Assembly (NCBI GenBank): GCA_934045075.1
Contig: OW203736.1
Span: 19,108,805 to 19,172,804 of the forward strand
DNA: 64,000 nt
Source of the DNA: Yponomeuta sedellus
Taxonomy: Eukaryota > Arthropoda > Insecta > Lepidoptera > Yponomeutidae
Reading direction: 5' to 3'
Position numbers and translations under genes: made by a program. Positions 56,601 to 63,192 of this stretch are shown here, in pieces. How positions within the stretch are numbered: position 1 is the first letter of the stretch; each line of letters begins with the position of its first letter. The notes under the pieces are model-generated. The model did not search any database. It was not told the origin of the DNA and saw only the letters and a program-made list of their open reading frames with translations.

Positions 56601-59600
56601 TGTAAACAAACCATTTATAGAATCGGTACAAATGCGGAAAGAAATAATTCCTATAAAGTGGTTTCTTCCTTCTAGATCATTCATTTAATTAAAAAATATA
56701 ATTTTGTTTAACTACGCCTAACACGTGCAAAGTATTTAAAAGAGAACTTTGCGGGTGTCGTTGATTACATTAAATCAGCATTAATAGAGAACAAACGCAA
56801 CACAAAGAATATTCACTTCTAAGTAATTAAAGTACTGTAGCATTAGTTCCTCTACCCAACCACAGATGGCGCTGTTTGTGTTCTAAATTGCGGTATGGTT
56901 TTGTCCGAAGGTCCTACATAATATTAAACAAAATTGGATAGTATTTGAGCGCTTGCGAATCACTTCACCAATACTGACTGTCCACTAATAATTGGCACGA
57001 CTAGTGACGTAGGTAATATACCTCGCTTTGCGCTGTGGTGCGAGTAGTACAGTTACTAATCCGTAATCCTTAGTAAGTTTCATATTGCTTCAATAAATAG
57101 ATCCCTAAGTACGTGCTGTCGTGCTGAAACAACGTTTCTCTTCTTGTCTGCTGAAACCCTGTGAAACCCTGTCCTACAGTACCACTTTTAGCCACTAGAT
57201 GGCGCTGGCATATATTTATTCTAGTACATGTATAAATTTACATAATATCAGCTTTGCTCTACATGTAAACAAACCGTCTATAGAAACGGTATAAGTGCTG
57301 AAAGAAATAATGCCTATAAAGTGTTTATTTCTTTCAACGCCATTCGTTTATCTCATTAATTTAAGAAATCTCAACCTCATAGGGGGTAATAATAATAATA
57401 CATTACTGCAGAGGCCGAGAAGTAAGGGATTGCTGGACGAGTTTGGGATAGACGGCCGAGTCGTAGCCGAAGCCATCTAGAACGAGTCCTGCAATCCCTG
57501 TTCCGGCTGAGGATTGTATAATGCTTTTCTCAAACAATGCGAAGAAATATTAATATTAAAATAATTACTAGGTAATTAAGAAATAATAGTTTAGTTTGCC
57601 GCCTTTTTTATTTTTTTAAATACACTAACATATTTGAGCACCATGTTTAACCGCACAAAAACCAATACCATAGATTGTTTTTTTTGTTAATCTAAGTATG
57701 CTTACATAATTTTTTTAAATACACTAACATATTTGAGCACCATGTTTAACCGCACAAAAACCAATACCATAGATTGTTTTTTTTGTTAATCTAAGTATGC
57801 TTACATAACTTAGTAGAAGGTTGGCTGTATGTAATTTTTCCTTGGTCAGTTTAATTTTAGTAAGTAAATTTAAAAAGTTAGAGCAGCGGACGGTAATGGA
57901 TTTTCATACTTACTTTACTGGCTTAGGCCAGTTCATTTGTGAGACCAAAGATTGCTTATCTACACCTAAATATTCAGTAAAATTTTTCAATGCTTTAGGG
58001 GGCCACCTAAAGATGAATTTGTTATAGTTTCATTTTAATACCGGTAATATTTTGGCATTCAGAAAACCAAGATTTTGTATGTCTCCACGCCCATGCCACA
58101 ACTCTAAATAACTACGCCAGGCCGAAGGCCGAGCCCCATCATGCGGGTGCGAGGAAACTTGCCGCGACGAGGTTGAAGGCCGAGCTCAATACAGGTCGCG
58201 GCACGGCCGAAGGCTGTGAAGCGGGCTAGAGGAATACTCCCACGGCGATTCCAAATGCTGAGCTCTATTTAAGCTGATGCCAAATGGAGAGACTATTAGC
58301 GCGGCCGAAGGCCGCGACAGTTACTTAAAGTTGCTGTTAGGAGGAAACCTGTCGCGCCTTTGTACAGGCCGCGGCTGAAGGCTCAGACCATTTATGTTCC
58401 CATTTAAAAGTCCTTATTCTAAGTAATTAGCGAGACCGAAGACTGGGCCCAGCAATGCAAGCACGAAGAATTCTACTCTGGAGATGTCGAAAGCTGAGCG
58501 CCGTTCAGGTCGAAGAGATAATTCGTGACTATTCCAGTCCCCACCTACAATCGTTAACATTAAATAACTAGGTGCAGTGGAGCGTTTTTAGGCTACATAA
58601 AAAACAGACAATTTATGTAAGGATAATAAAGAAAAAAATCTGTCGTTTCCTTTGCAAATATTCTAGATAGTTTAACACCATTAGACCATATTCATTATAC
58701 TAGCTAAAAAATATCGTACGATATAAATTTTTAATGCAGGCAGGTGGTACCTATGACTATATCAAACAAGTATATCAGTAAAAATATGATTTGCCGAGAC
58801 ATGTCCATTGTCGAACAAAAGAAAATAAAGCAATAAACTAAAATTCATTTAGGACATAAAATAATATAACGATTTAATGCATGTAACAGAACAGATGGAC
58901 CTTTAAATTTTATCGTTTTACTGAGTCACTAAAAGGTCAAAAATAAAAAAAATATTTAAAAAAATAAAAGAACCCGACTGCAGTGATAAATCAACTGAAA
59001 GGGAAAAAATAAGATAACTTTATTTTCAAATGCTAATGTCGATTCAGAAGAGTTCATGCTGCTTTACTTGAGGGACCAAATAATATAACTTTATAAGCAT
59101 TATTTGCTCAAACTGTTGCATTTATTATTTTATATAAAATGATGCAGTCGGGACCCATTACTGTTTGTTTAAAGTCCTCTAATGGGTCCCGACTGCATCA
59201 TTTTATATAAAATAATAAATGCAACAGTTTGAGCAAATAATGCTTATAAAGTTATATTATTTGGTCCCTCAAGTAAAGCAGCATGAACTCTTCTGAATCG
59301 ACATTAGCATTTGAAAATAAAGTTATCTTATTTTTTCCCTTTCAGTTGATTTATCACTACAGTCGGGTTCTTTTATTTTTTTAAATATTTTTTTTATTTA
59401 ATGCATTAACCCGTGCTAAGGATAATTTTAAGAAACTATTTACGTACGTAATACAGAGAGTATTGTAAAGAGGTTCGAAATTTCACAGATGTCGATAGTC
59501 GCCCATTAGCTCAGTTGGGAGAGCGCTGGCACGGATAGCCAGAGGTCGCGGATTCGAGAGAAGATATGGGTGGAATTTTTAGCCTCTAAATAGGTTTTTT

Positions 59601-62600
59601 TAAATCTTGATTTTACCTTTATCAATATACAACCCGTCTCTGGACCATGCCACAAACGGCAAAGGTTTCCCTAAGGCGACGCAAGGGATTGTCAAGGAGA
59701 CGTCCATGTTTGTGGCTAAGTAGGGTCCAGTGAAGTTGTCAGCCTTTATCTGTGGTGGTTCTGGAAACAAGATTGTTTATAATTATACTAGAGAGCCAGC
59801 CAAACATAATAATCTGGAAAACCTCTCCGATAAGAAGAGCTTATGTACAATATAAATAAAATAAATTTATAACGTCCACACAACACAATCACATGATCTG
59901 GTCCTAAACTGGGATATCCATGTGTCGCGAGCACATGTCAACATTCCTGCATCGCGCAACTAAAGTGTTTCAATGACATTCTATAAATATAACGTCCGAC
60001 TAACAACAGTTGGACCGGCCGTCCCCAGGCATACGATCTGCCTGGCGGGTCCCTTTATTGTGGAAGAGCACGATCATCCGCTCTTCCCTATACTCCGTAC
60101 TATGGTAAACAGGCAAAGACGTCACAAATATGAAAATACACAGACTGAGGCCACTTGTACCAATGTACGGCGACCCCCAGTGGGAATCGAACTCACGACC
60201 TCTGTTTTGGTACCCAGCGCCTTAACGGCTAGACCAACGAGGCGGTCAAGTCAAGACGCTATTTATCTACTTAACCTTTCCTAACGTCTTACAGCCTTAT
60301 TTATAAAATCTGAAAATCAGTGTTGTGGGTGCAAACCCTCAGCTTATACTGAGCATAAGGCCTTTTTTCCGCTGCATTGACTGTGTAGCGTTGGAATTTA
60401 TGTTGATTTCATTCATTTGTAGTTCCTCTTTTCTTCTGCTTTTGTTTTATTCCTGCTTTCTTTTCTGTATTTTCCTCTTCTTGTTAAATTTGGTAAGTCT
60501 ATGTGGCGTTAAATAAATGTTTTTATTCTTCTTCATATAAACACGGATCCACAACCCGGACTCAATTCAATTCAATTTACTTCAACGTAAAGAATTTACA
60601 TTCTGTTTGCTGAATGTCAATGTACAATGTAACATGAAAGTGAAAGCCGCTGCCTGCGGGCCGTAGTGTAGTGGAGAAAAAGGCAGCGGGGGAAAAAACT
60701 CCACGCTGACCATCTTTTCTCAAGTCCTCTTAAATCTGTATGGTACATCAGATACACATATACGTATGATAAGATTGCATGACTTGGCCTCCGTGGTGGA
60801 GTATGGCCTAACATTCCTGTGACGGAGGAAGAGACCCGTGCCCCAGCAGTGGGGACATACAAAGGGTTGACACCAAGTTCAATTTCATATCTTACCATTG
60901 ACGTCCAAGACGATGGTTTTCATGGCCACCCCCACGTCGTTTTCAGCTATGCAAGTGAAGTAGCCGTTGTGCTTCGCAGTGGCATTGCGTATGAATACGT
61001 TGCCCACATCGTTGTAGCTTCAAAAAACAAATATAGATTCCAATTAATCTTTTGACTATAACAGTGCACAAAACTGTGAAGCACATGCGATTGCAACCCT
61101 GTATGTCCCCACTGCTATGCAAAAAACGAATCCAAGGTGTCAAAATATCTAAGTATTTGACAGTTGGGCTAAATTAGACAACTCCATTCAGTGGGGGACT
61201 TATGTGGTCGCACCTCAGGACAGGGGATACTGGTAGTGCTGTGTTGAAGTATACTAATATTATTATTAATGTAGATGGTCATAAGTTCGTCAAATAGCTT
61301 ACCTCAAATCACTATTGTTCACAGTCAAAGGTTGTTGTTCAAACTCCCACGCTATGGTGGGTATGGGAAAGCCTATAGCGCTGCAGTTCAGACTCACATT
61401 TCTGCCTACGACCGTATCCAATTCTGTGACTAGGGGAGGCTCTATGTAGGGAGGCACTGGAATGTAAAACATTAATGAATGAATGGATAATTTTTACAAA
61501 GGCAAGCTTAATACTAAATAGTATTTTCTTCCAGCTAACCCACGATGATAACATTAAGTGCCCCGTTAAAGGTAATTGCGCGCAACTTTAAGCAACTAAT
61601 CCAAATTCATTCCTTTGTTGGAATTTTTCATATTTTTTTTCTAGGAACACCTAAAGTTTAGTTTCAATAAATATAGTTTTTTTAGCAATATAATTGTAGT
61701 TATAATATTTATTATTAGGTAACACATAATTACGTTAATTCCCGGCGTTTCGGCAATGTGGCTGTTGCTTTGGTCACGGGTAGATTGAAGTGGCAAGTAT
61801 ATACATGAAGTACAGTCAACGTTTCCGAGTTATGAGTTACGTAATAAATAATCGCGAAAAGACCCGTTTAACATACAACTACGTACGACTGTTAAGAATA
61901 TCTAACATAACTTAACTTTTGTTGTTGTTTTATGAGGGTTCTATTTTTGAAATAAGCTTTTTCTATTGAATTCAATAATTTTAATACAATTAAAAACTGT
62001 GGGCGAGAAAACTATCTTACAAAATACGCATTAACCTAAGGGTAACTCGATCTCCAATGAAAGCGATGCGCGCAATAGCTGTAAATGCTCGGAGGCTCGG
62101 AGCGAACTAAAGGAAGGCCAATGAGACGAGATAAAGAATGTAAACAAAGTTTCAGGGGTTCAAAACATTTTTATTGGAATAAATTATAGTTATACAAGTT
62201 TCGGATTCCCTATTCTAAACGCTGTCGTCTGTATTAGTCAAACATGATTCACCGGAAGAATCCTAGGCTGTCTAGAGCCGCCAGGCTGTGATTCCATAAT
62301 TAAAACCAACAACTAATTACAATAACAGCAAAAATCAACAAGAAAACTAACATTAACGGATTAAATAAAAACAATAAACTTAGTTAATACGGAAACGAAA
62401 AAATACGTATCACTTCGAACGCAATCTAAACAGGAATGAATTATTATAGTTCACAAAACGGCGGATGACACCAAATGTTGACAACTGCCGCACTGAAAGT
62501 TTTCCTGTACGCAACGACAGCTGTCGTCGATCAAATGACGCCATTACCGCATCCGTGTGACAAGGACATTGATAATAATCGCTCACTATCGCAATGTAAC

Positions 62601-63166
62601 TTAGTAACGGTCCGTTTGTTTACATTCTTTATCTCGTCTCATTGGCCTTCCTTTAGCATCAACAATAGAAAAAAATCGTATCTGTATTTAAAATAAGAAC
62701 GTGTTTTGCTAAATGCGACCATAAAATCTCATAATGATAATGGTGACCGCTGTTTCTAAAACCAACAGCCTCCAACATAGTAACGTTTAAGCATTTTTGC
62801 ACACTAATTTTGTTATCGTTAATCGATTAGTATTAGATCAAACAAAGTACAGATTTAGTGCCGATCACATGATTTCTAAGATAGATAGTAACAATATTCT
62901 TTATTGTACACAGAAATTACAGAAACAGAAATTTAATATATATACAAATATCTTAACCAATTGGCGGCCTTATTACTAAAAGTAATGCTGGCAATCTTTC
63001 AGTAAACCATAGACGGAACGAGAAAGAAATAAAGAAGGTAGTAAGAAAATAATATTGTGGTACAGACTTACCCCAAATATAAATAGTGTAAGTATAAGAC
63101 GCATTTCCATACTGATTCTTCGCCACACAGGTGTACTCCCCAAAATCTGTCAGATTCGCTACAAAC
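35579..63166 (-). CDS. Hemicentin-like extracellular Ig/TSP1/EGF protein, 3' part
   Basis: Twenty-two exons on the - strand join in consistent phase to 3,637 coding bases (1,211 residues plus stop); the 5' part lies beyond 64000. Order: ten I-set Ig modules (the first only its C-terminal half), two thrombospondin type-1 repeats, an acidic linker with PNYPEG repeats, a short Cys-containing segment ([18 protein letters not shown]), two calcium-binding EGF modules (DIDEC, DINEC) and a 33-residue tail. Ig repeats, then TSP1, then cbEGF is the architecture of hemicentin, a secreted basement-membrane and cell-anchoring protein. Vertebrate hemicentins have a nidogen-like G2F domain between TSP1 and EGF; I see none here. 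Five exons are followed by minisatellites built from their own 3' ends. Introns are loaded with SINEs and palindromes. Confidence 0.88.
35718..36170. repeat. Repeat family R, two copies head to head
   Basis: Reverse piece 35718-35865 ('taaggcccgccactgtctta', 'ggacatacaagggttgatat') and forward piece 35880-36170 ('aagacagtggcgggccttac', 'gccggcaccaacggcttagc'). Together they form a large imperfect inverted repeat in the last intron of the hemicentin-like gene. Confidence 0.65.
36545..36870 (-). repeat. Minisatellite of the EGF-2 exon end plus 5' splice site
   Basis: The exon/donor junction 'cggtgcgtaccg' (coding strand) is repeated at about 36861, 36788, 36747, 36678 and 36613, with a degenerate sixth near 36551. 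Units of 41-73 bp include G-runs, 'gagacaaagagtgcc' and 'gtaaacagatctacag', plus about 20 bp resembling the exon end. Confidence 0.8.
36871..36996 (-). CDS. Hemicentin-like exon: calcium-binding EGF 2
   Basis: [18 protein letters not shown], then [20 protein letters not shown]. The donor 'gacg|gtgcgtacc' lies next to a run of 17 G (on the coding strand) and is repeated in a downstream array (36545-36870). Confidence 0.9.
37080..37215 (-). repeat. LINE 3'-end fragment beside a family-A scrap
   Basis: 'cccagaggggtaggcagaga' and 'atcaacgttcgtaagtcgtt' match the LINE tail of 28060-28170. Bases 37035-37075 ('catgggtggaattttttgcc') are the end of a tRNA-headed family A element. Confidence 0.6.
37500..37678 (-). 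repeat. SINE family C body fragment
   Basis: Reverse copy of the 3' two-thirds of the SINE at 52655-53050: 'cctgggacatggtttcatag', 'taacccgcggcttggttggc'. It borders the DNA element starting at 37679. Confidence 0.6.
37679..38164. mobile_element. Non-autonomous DNA transposon, 486 bp, ~40-bp terminal inverted repeats
   Basis: Starts 'ctaaaggaaggccaatgaga' and ends 'tctcattggccttcctttag'; the inverted repeat continues through 'aaagaatgtaaacaaa'. The same family is at 62107-62656. Both copies read CTAAAGG...CCTTTAG with no transposase. Interior 'aatggcggatgacaccaaat' is shared. Confidence 0.85.
38212..38430. mobile_element. Helitron-like non-autonomous element
   Basis: 'actagctgtgccccgcggtg' to 'aactttcgcctttataatat', closely related to 29050-29272. 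Confidence 0.45.
38455..39057 (+). pseudogene. R1-like LINE fragment: RNase H end and C-terminus
   Basis: The + strand reads [20 protein letters not shown], the end of an RNase H domain, then an in-frame TGA (38566), then [18 protein letters not shown] and [18 protein letters not shown], a Cys/His cluster typical of the ends of R1-clade LINEs. Open apart from that stop. It is antisense to the hemicentin-like gene and lies between its two EGF exons. Confidence 0.8.
39081..39209 (-). CDS. Hemicentin-like exon: calcium-binding EGF 1
   Basis: [20 protein letters not shown], then [15 protein letters not shown] and QRCL. Six cysteines and the DIDEC start define a cbEGF. Phase 1 at both ends. Confidence 0.9.
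39383..39715 (+). repeat. Interspersed repeat ('actagctcgcgactccgtcc')
   Basis: Begins 'actagctcgcgactccgtcc', with 'cccttaagggttaaattt' and 'attttatttatatagatg' near the end; a form I know as a frequent lepidopteran interspersed repeat (LINE tail or SINE). No coding sequence. Confidence 0.5.
39744..40026 (-). CDS. Hemicentin-like exon: PNYPEG-repeat linker and pre-EGF segment
   Basis: Five tandem PNYP(E/K)G-type units, then [16 protein letters not shown] and [19 protein letters not shown], which leads into the first EGF. The position is where vertebrate hemicentins have G2F; no G2F sequence is visible. Confidence 0.84.
40085..40310 (+). mobile_element. tRNA-derived SINE (family C), diverged head
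   Basis: B-box-like 'gtgggttcgaaccccggc', then 'atgtaccaatgactttgttt', 'tagcagcaataccactcgct' and 'aaacatcgtaaggaaaccct'. This body is shared with 52655-52830 and 53945-54020. Confidence 0.7.
40597..40695 (-). CDS. Hemicentin-like exon: end of TSP1 repeat 2 and linker
   Basis: [14 protein letters not shown] supplies the last cysteines of the TSP1 repeat, followed by an acidic linker, [18 protein letters not shown]. Confidence 0.82.
40985..41473 (-). repeat. Minisatellite of the TSP1 exon end plus 5' splice site
   Basis: The exon/donor junction 'gacaacgtgcaggtagga' (coding strand) is repeated. A 78-bp, nearly identical copy occupies 41396-41473, and shorter GC-rich copies ('cctacctgcacgttgtcccc') occur at about 41026, 41055, 41085 and 41125, where 41140-41185 again includes the 'gccgggcgggcg' part of the exon. 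Unique sequence at 41190-41380 separates the two clusters. Confidence 0.82.
41474..41608 (-). CDS. Hemicentin-like exon: thrombospondin type-1 repeat 2, main part
   Basis: [20 protein letters not shown], then [17 protein letters not shown] and GDNVQ. A 78-bp tandem copy of the exon's 3' end lies directly downstream, with an equally good donor at 41395-41394. Using that donor would add 26 residues in frame. Confidence 0.87.
42174..42379 (-). CDS. Hemicentin-like exon: thrombospondin type-1 repeat 1
   Basis: [20 protein letters not shown] has the WxxWxxW and CxxTCGxG hallmarks, and the exon ends [10 protein letters not shown]. The donor 'gag|gtcggt' is weak, but phase 0 matches the next exon. 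Inserted residues between Cys 3 and Cys 4 make this repeat longer than usual. Confidence 0.85.
42885..43520 (-). repeat. Minisatellite of the Ig-10 exon end plus 5' splice site
   Basis: On the + strand, degenerate units read 'ccccatcgctgttacctctaa' then 'ttttgaggtg.acgcgcctgta'; the exon junction itself is 'tcgcagttac|ctttaacctt'. About eight units of 50-60 bp are visible, with better copies near 42890, 42955, 43140, 43235, 43285 and 43345. A piece at 43170-43200 is inverted. Confidence 0.7.
43521..43680 (-). CDS. Hemicentin-like exon: Ig module 10, C-terminal half
   Basis: [17 protein letters not shown], then [18 protein letters not shown]. This is the last Ig module. A minisatellite derived from its end and donor follows (42885-43520). 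Confidence 0.87.
43795..44110. repeat. LINE tail and SINE family B scraps
   Basis: 43795-43950 is a decayed LINE 3' end ('aatagaggatgcattagcaa', 'cctctccaatagacaggcgt'); 44000-44105 ('caatctaggattaactggtt', 'acactgaggccatttggcca') is a SINE B relative. Confidence 0.5.
44169..44375 (-). CDS. Hemicentin-like exon: end of Ig 9, start of Ig 10
   Basis: [20 protein letters not shown], then [19 protein letters not shown]. Phase 0 at both ends. Confidence 0.87.
44720..45221 (-). repeat. Minisatellite of the Ig-9 exon end plus 5' splice site
   Basis: 'tgcttcagccagcggac' (exon sequence, + strand) recurs at 44741, about 45030, 45161 and in the true exon at 45286; units of about 125-131 bp also repeat the donor context 'tacgtcttaccaaagtga' (44865, 45212). 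Copies have frameshifts and stops, so they are decayed. Confidence 0.82.
45222..45403 (-). CDS. Hemicentin-like exon: Ig module 9, N-terminal half
   Basis: [15 protein letters not shown], then [19 protein letters not shown], ending EGNVTL. A minisatellite of copies of this exon's 3' end and donor follows (44720-45221). Confidence 0.87.
45735..46085. repeat. Short-period minisatellite, ~21-22 bp
   Basis: About sixteen degenerate copies of 'cagtatttctccagtctagcgt'. It lies about 155 bp downstream of the Ig-8 exon but shows no likeness to that exon. Confidence 0.85.
46241..46549 (-). CDS. Hemicentin-like exon: complete Ig module 8
   Basis: A whole module in one exon: [49 protein letters not shown]. 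It starts EPPQI after acceptor 'tgtttcttctag'. Confidence 0.9.
46600..47205. repeat. LINE tail, short inverted repeat and repeat family S
   Basis: 46950-47030 encodes [18 protein letters not shown], the end of a non-LTR element. 'aatgcatcgtagtacaatgaca' near 46760 is mirrored by 'tgtcattgtactgtaatgca' near 46895. 47040-47205 is a copy of repeat family S. Confidence 0.55.
47420..47639 (-). CDS. Hemicentin-like exon: Ig module 7, main part
   Basis: [18 protein letters not shown], then [16 protein letters not shown] and [16 protein letters not shown]. Both core cysteines are in this exon. Confidence 0.87.
47985..48300. mobile_element. tRNA-headed repeat (family A), head-to-head dimer
   Basis: A reverse copy ('gggattcgaacccgcgacct', 'tccaactgagctaatgggcg') and a forward copy ('gcccattagctcagttggaa', 'gggttcgaatcccggcatgg') joined by about 50 bp. 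Arms of about 130 bp pair almost fully. The outer left end is 'atgcactaacccgtgctaag'. Confidence 0.8.
48447..48657 (-). CDS. Hemicentin-like exon: end of Ig 6, start of Ig 7
   Basis: [15 protein letters not shown], then [15 protein letters not shown], followed by [16 protein letters not shown] phase-0 donor, 'ttg|gtgagt'. Confidence 0.85.
48728..49132. mobile_element. tRNA-headed repeat (family A), second head-to-head dimer
   Basis: Reverse copy 48740-48910 and forward copy 48995-49130 around a leader that includes 'aaaacctaactgcaaagtag' and 'agccagacgtcgctgc', a leader also seen before the copy at 55575-55720. Confidence 0.78.
49204..49321 (-). CDS. Hemicentin-like exon: Ig module 6, N-terminal half
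   Basis: [17 protein letters not shown], then [17 protein letters not shown]. It ends with two spare bases (AA). Confidence 0.86.
49537..49690 (-). CDS. Hemicentin-like exon: Ig module 5, C-terminal half
   Basis: Starts [12 protein letters not shown] (core Trp) and continues [16 protein letters not shown], ending FTLDVW. The pairing with the previous exon gives PSAQ|TKW. Confidence 0.86.
49790..50065 (+). repeat. Repeat family R copy
   Basis: 'atcaacccttgtatattagc', 'aatgttaggccatactccac', 'ttacatgacagtcggcacca'. It is followed at 50105-50215 by a reverse, decayed family A tRNA-headed repeat. Confidence 0.65.
50350..50545 (+). mobile_element. SINE family B, 5'-truncated
   Basis: 'ggtcccgggtttgaatcccg' (B box), then 'ccaggtcttggatgtttaca' and 'ccacgacacagggtatccta'. 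The A-box part is missing. Confidence 0.65.
50555..51433 (-). repeat. Tandem array of Ig-5 exon end plus 5' splice site, ~180-bp units
   Basis: The donor context 'cacctgagcgctaggtctag' / 'cgtcaacagaacaatct' (+ strand) recurs at about 50552, 50711, 50885, 51068, 51245 and in the true exon at 51430. Each unit carries a copy of the exon's last ~130 bp ('caagaaactcggtggccatt'). At least two copies contain single-base deletions that break the frame. Confidence 0.87.
51434..51658 (-). CDS. Hemicentin-like exon: end of Ig 4, start of Ig 5
   Basis: [10 protein letters not shown]...[11 protein letters not shown] closes one module and [14 protein letters not shown] opens the next. The 3' part of this exon and its donor have been copied about five times immediately downstream (50555-51433). 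Confidence 0.87.
51795..52060 (+). repeat. Repeat family R copy
   Basis: 'atcaacccttgtatgtcccc', 'aacgttaggccatactccac', 'ttacatgacggccggcacca'. Confidence 0.6.
52285..52505. repeat. Minisatellite, ~45-50 bp units
   Basis: Degenerate units like 'gagccgagtatagccgattt' followed by 'agcgtcaccgacagact', about five copies. No likeness to the nearby exon. Confidence 0.7.
52655..53050 (+). mobile_element. tRNA-derived SINE (family C), near full length
   Basis: The head 'ggtggtagctcagtgggtag' (A box) and 'ccaggttcgatcccgagtgc' (B box), then 'gtaccaatgactttgtttaa', 'tcgcaataccacacgctaac', 'catcgtgaggaaacccgcgg', ending near 'agatgcaaaaaaggcctatc'. The same body is reversed at 37480-37680. Confidence 0.8.
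53198..53319 (-). CDS. Hemicentin-like exon: Ig module 4, N-terminal half
   Basis: [19 protein letters not shown], then YTLECPIRV and LKWYK. The donor 'aag|gtctga' is weaker than its neighbours but in phase with the next exon (DGKLLQ). Confidence 0.84.
53420..53660 (-). repeat. Repeat family S, reverse copy
   Basis: 'ccactgctggacatagccct', 'cataatccccacgctgggca', 'ttagtcgccttttacgacac'. Confidence 0.65.
53765..53935 (+). mobile_element. tRNA-headed repeat (family A), single forward copy
   Basis: 'ttcattagctcagttcgaaa' and 'gcggattcgaatcctggcat', ending 'agcctctaaataggttttta'. Confidence 0.72.
53940..54490. repeat. SINE C, SINE B and repeat R fragments in a row
   Basis: 53945-54020 SINE C body ('gcagtagcaataccatacgc'); 54080-54245 SINE B, reverse, with tRNA-like head ('gcagatgcgctacagctgcg'); 54255-54490 repeat R. 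Confidence 0.6.
54679..54813 (-). CDS. Hemicentin-like exon: Ig module 3, C-terminal half
   Basis: [14 protein letters not shown], then [20 protein letters not shown]. The donor 'ttact|gtaagt' leaves one base, T, giving Ser across the junction. Confidence 0.87.
55308..55720. mobile_element. tRNA-headed repeat (family A), rearranged pair
   Basis: 55308-55445 begins 'atgcattaacccgtgctaag' and ends 'cttagcacgggttagtgcat', so its own tail forms terminal inverted repeats around a B-box piece. 55480-55720 is a forward copy with the 5' leader ('aaaacctaactgcaaagtag'). Confidence 0.7.
55740..57600. repeat. Repeat-rich intron with a large diverged duplication
   Basis: 'tttacccgactgcagcgaag' at 56073 begins an element with a (tatg)n run near 56110-56155. 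Blocks 56390-56700 and 56700-57330 share 'gattacattaaatcagcatt', 'tctacatgtaaacaaacc' and 'gatggcgctg', so this is an old tandem duplication. No exon is seen. Confidence 0.55.
57612..57812 (+). repeat. Two-copy tandem repeat, period 99 bp
   Basis: 'acactaacatatttgagcac' starts at 57622 and again at 57721; the copies appear identical through 'ctaagtatgcttacataa'. Confidence 0.9.
58110..58530. repeat. GC-rich degenerate repeat with 'gccgaaggccg' core
   Basis: 'aggccgaaggccgagc', 'gaggttgaaggccgagctca', 'acggccgaaggctgtgaagc', 'gcggccgaaggccgcgacag' and weaker forms recur every 50-100 bp in otherwise AT-rich sequence. Confidence 0.6.
58941..59399. repeat. Near-perfect palindrome, 220-bp arms, 19-bp loop
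   Basis: 58941-59160 and 59180-59399 are inverted complements around 59170; I found a single mismatch (tgcagtg / cactaca). The arms begin 'aaataaaaaaaatatttaaa' and end 'gtcgggacccatta'. Both arm ends carry 'cccgactgca', the start of a lepidopteran element also seen at 56075. Confidence 0.9.
59395..59605 (+). mobile_element. tRNA-headed repeat (family A) with inverted tail in front
   Basis: Begins with the inverted tail 'gcattaacccgtgctaagga', then leader, head 'gcccattagctcagttggga', a damaged B box ('gcggattcgagagaagatat') and the tail. It ends about 12 bp before the donor of the Ig-3 exon (59616). Confidence 0.72.
59617..59760 (-). CDS. Hemicentin-like exon: Ig module 3, N-terminal half
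   Basis: [18 protein letters not shown], then [11 protein letters not shown] and FVAWSRDG. A 4.8-kb intron follows, holding the 220-bp-arm palindrome. Confidence 0.87.
59900..60260 (-). repeat. SINE B relative interrupted by a 160-bp repeat
   Basis: 59900-59935 and 60105-60255 are SINE parts (tRNA-like end 'aacggctagaccaacgaggc'); 59935-60100 is the repeat also at 27545 and 32515 ('cgtccccaggcatacgatct'). Confidence 0.55.
60896..61017 (-). CDS. Hemicentin-like exon: Ig module 2, C-terminal half
   Basis: [18 protein letters not shown], then [11 protein letters not shown]. Donor 'aatg|gtaaga'. A copy of repeat family R lies just downstream (60785-60870). Confidence 0.87.
61303..61456 (-). CDS. 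Hemicentin-like exon: Ig module 2, N-terminal half
   Basis: [17 protein letters not shown], then VSLNCSAIG (strand B Cys) and TIAWEFEQQ (core Trp). It ends AG| and is completed by the C of the next exon. Confidence 0.87.
61460..62106. other. Hemicentin intron segment with one old repeat
   Basis: 61715-61930 is related to 34440-34740 ('ttcccggcgtttcggcaatg', 'aataatcgcgaaaagacccg'). The rest is AT-rich with nothing recognisable. Confidence 0.4.
62107..62656. mobile_element. Second copy of the ~40-bp-TIR DNA transposon, 550 bp
   Basis: 'ctaaaggaaggccaatgaga' to 'tctcattggccttcctttag'. Compared with 37679-38164 it has a different middle (62265-62400) but the same ends and flanking halves. Confidence 0.85.
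63072..63166 (-). CDS. Hemicentin-like exon: Ig module 1, C-terminal half
   Basis: Acceptor 'tctatattcag'. Reads [20 protein letters not shown], with the YxC of strand F, and ends IYIW with one spare base. The exon carrying the first half lies upstream, outside the window. Confidence 0.85.
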
Positions 63167-63192
63167 CTGAATATAGAAACATATTCCTAGGT

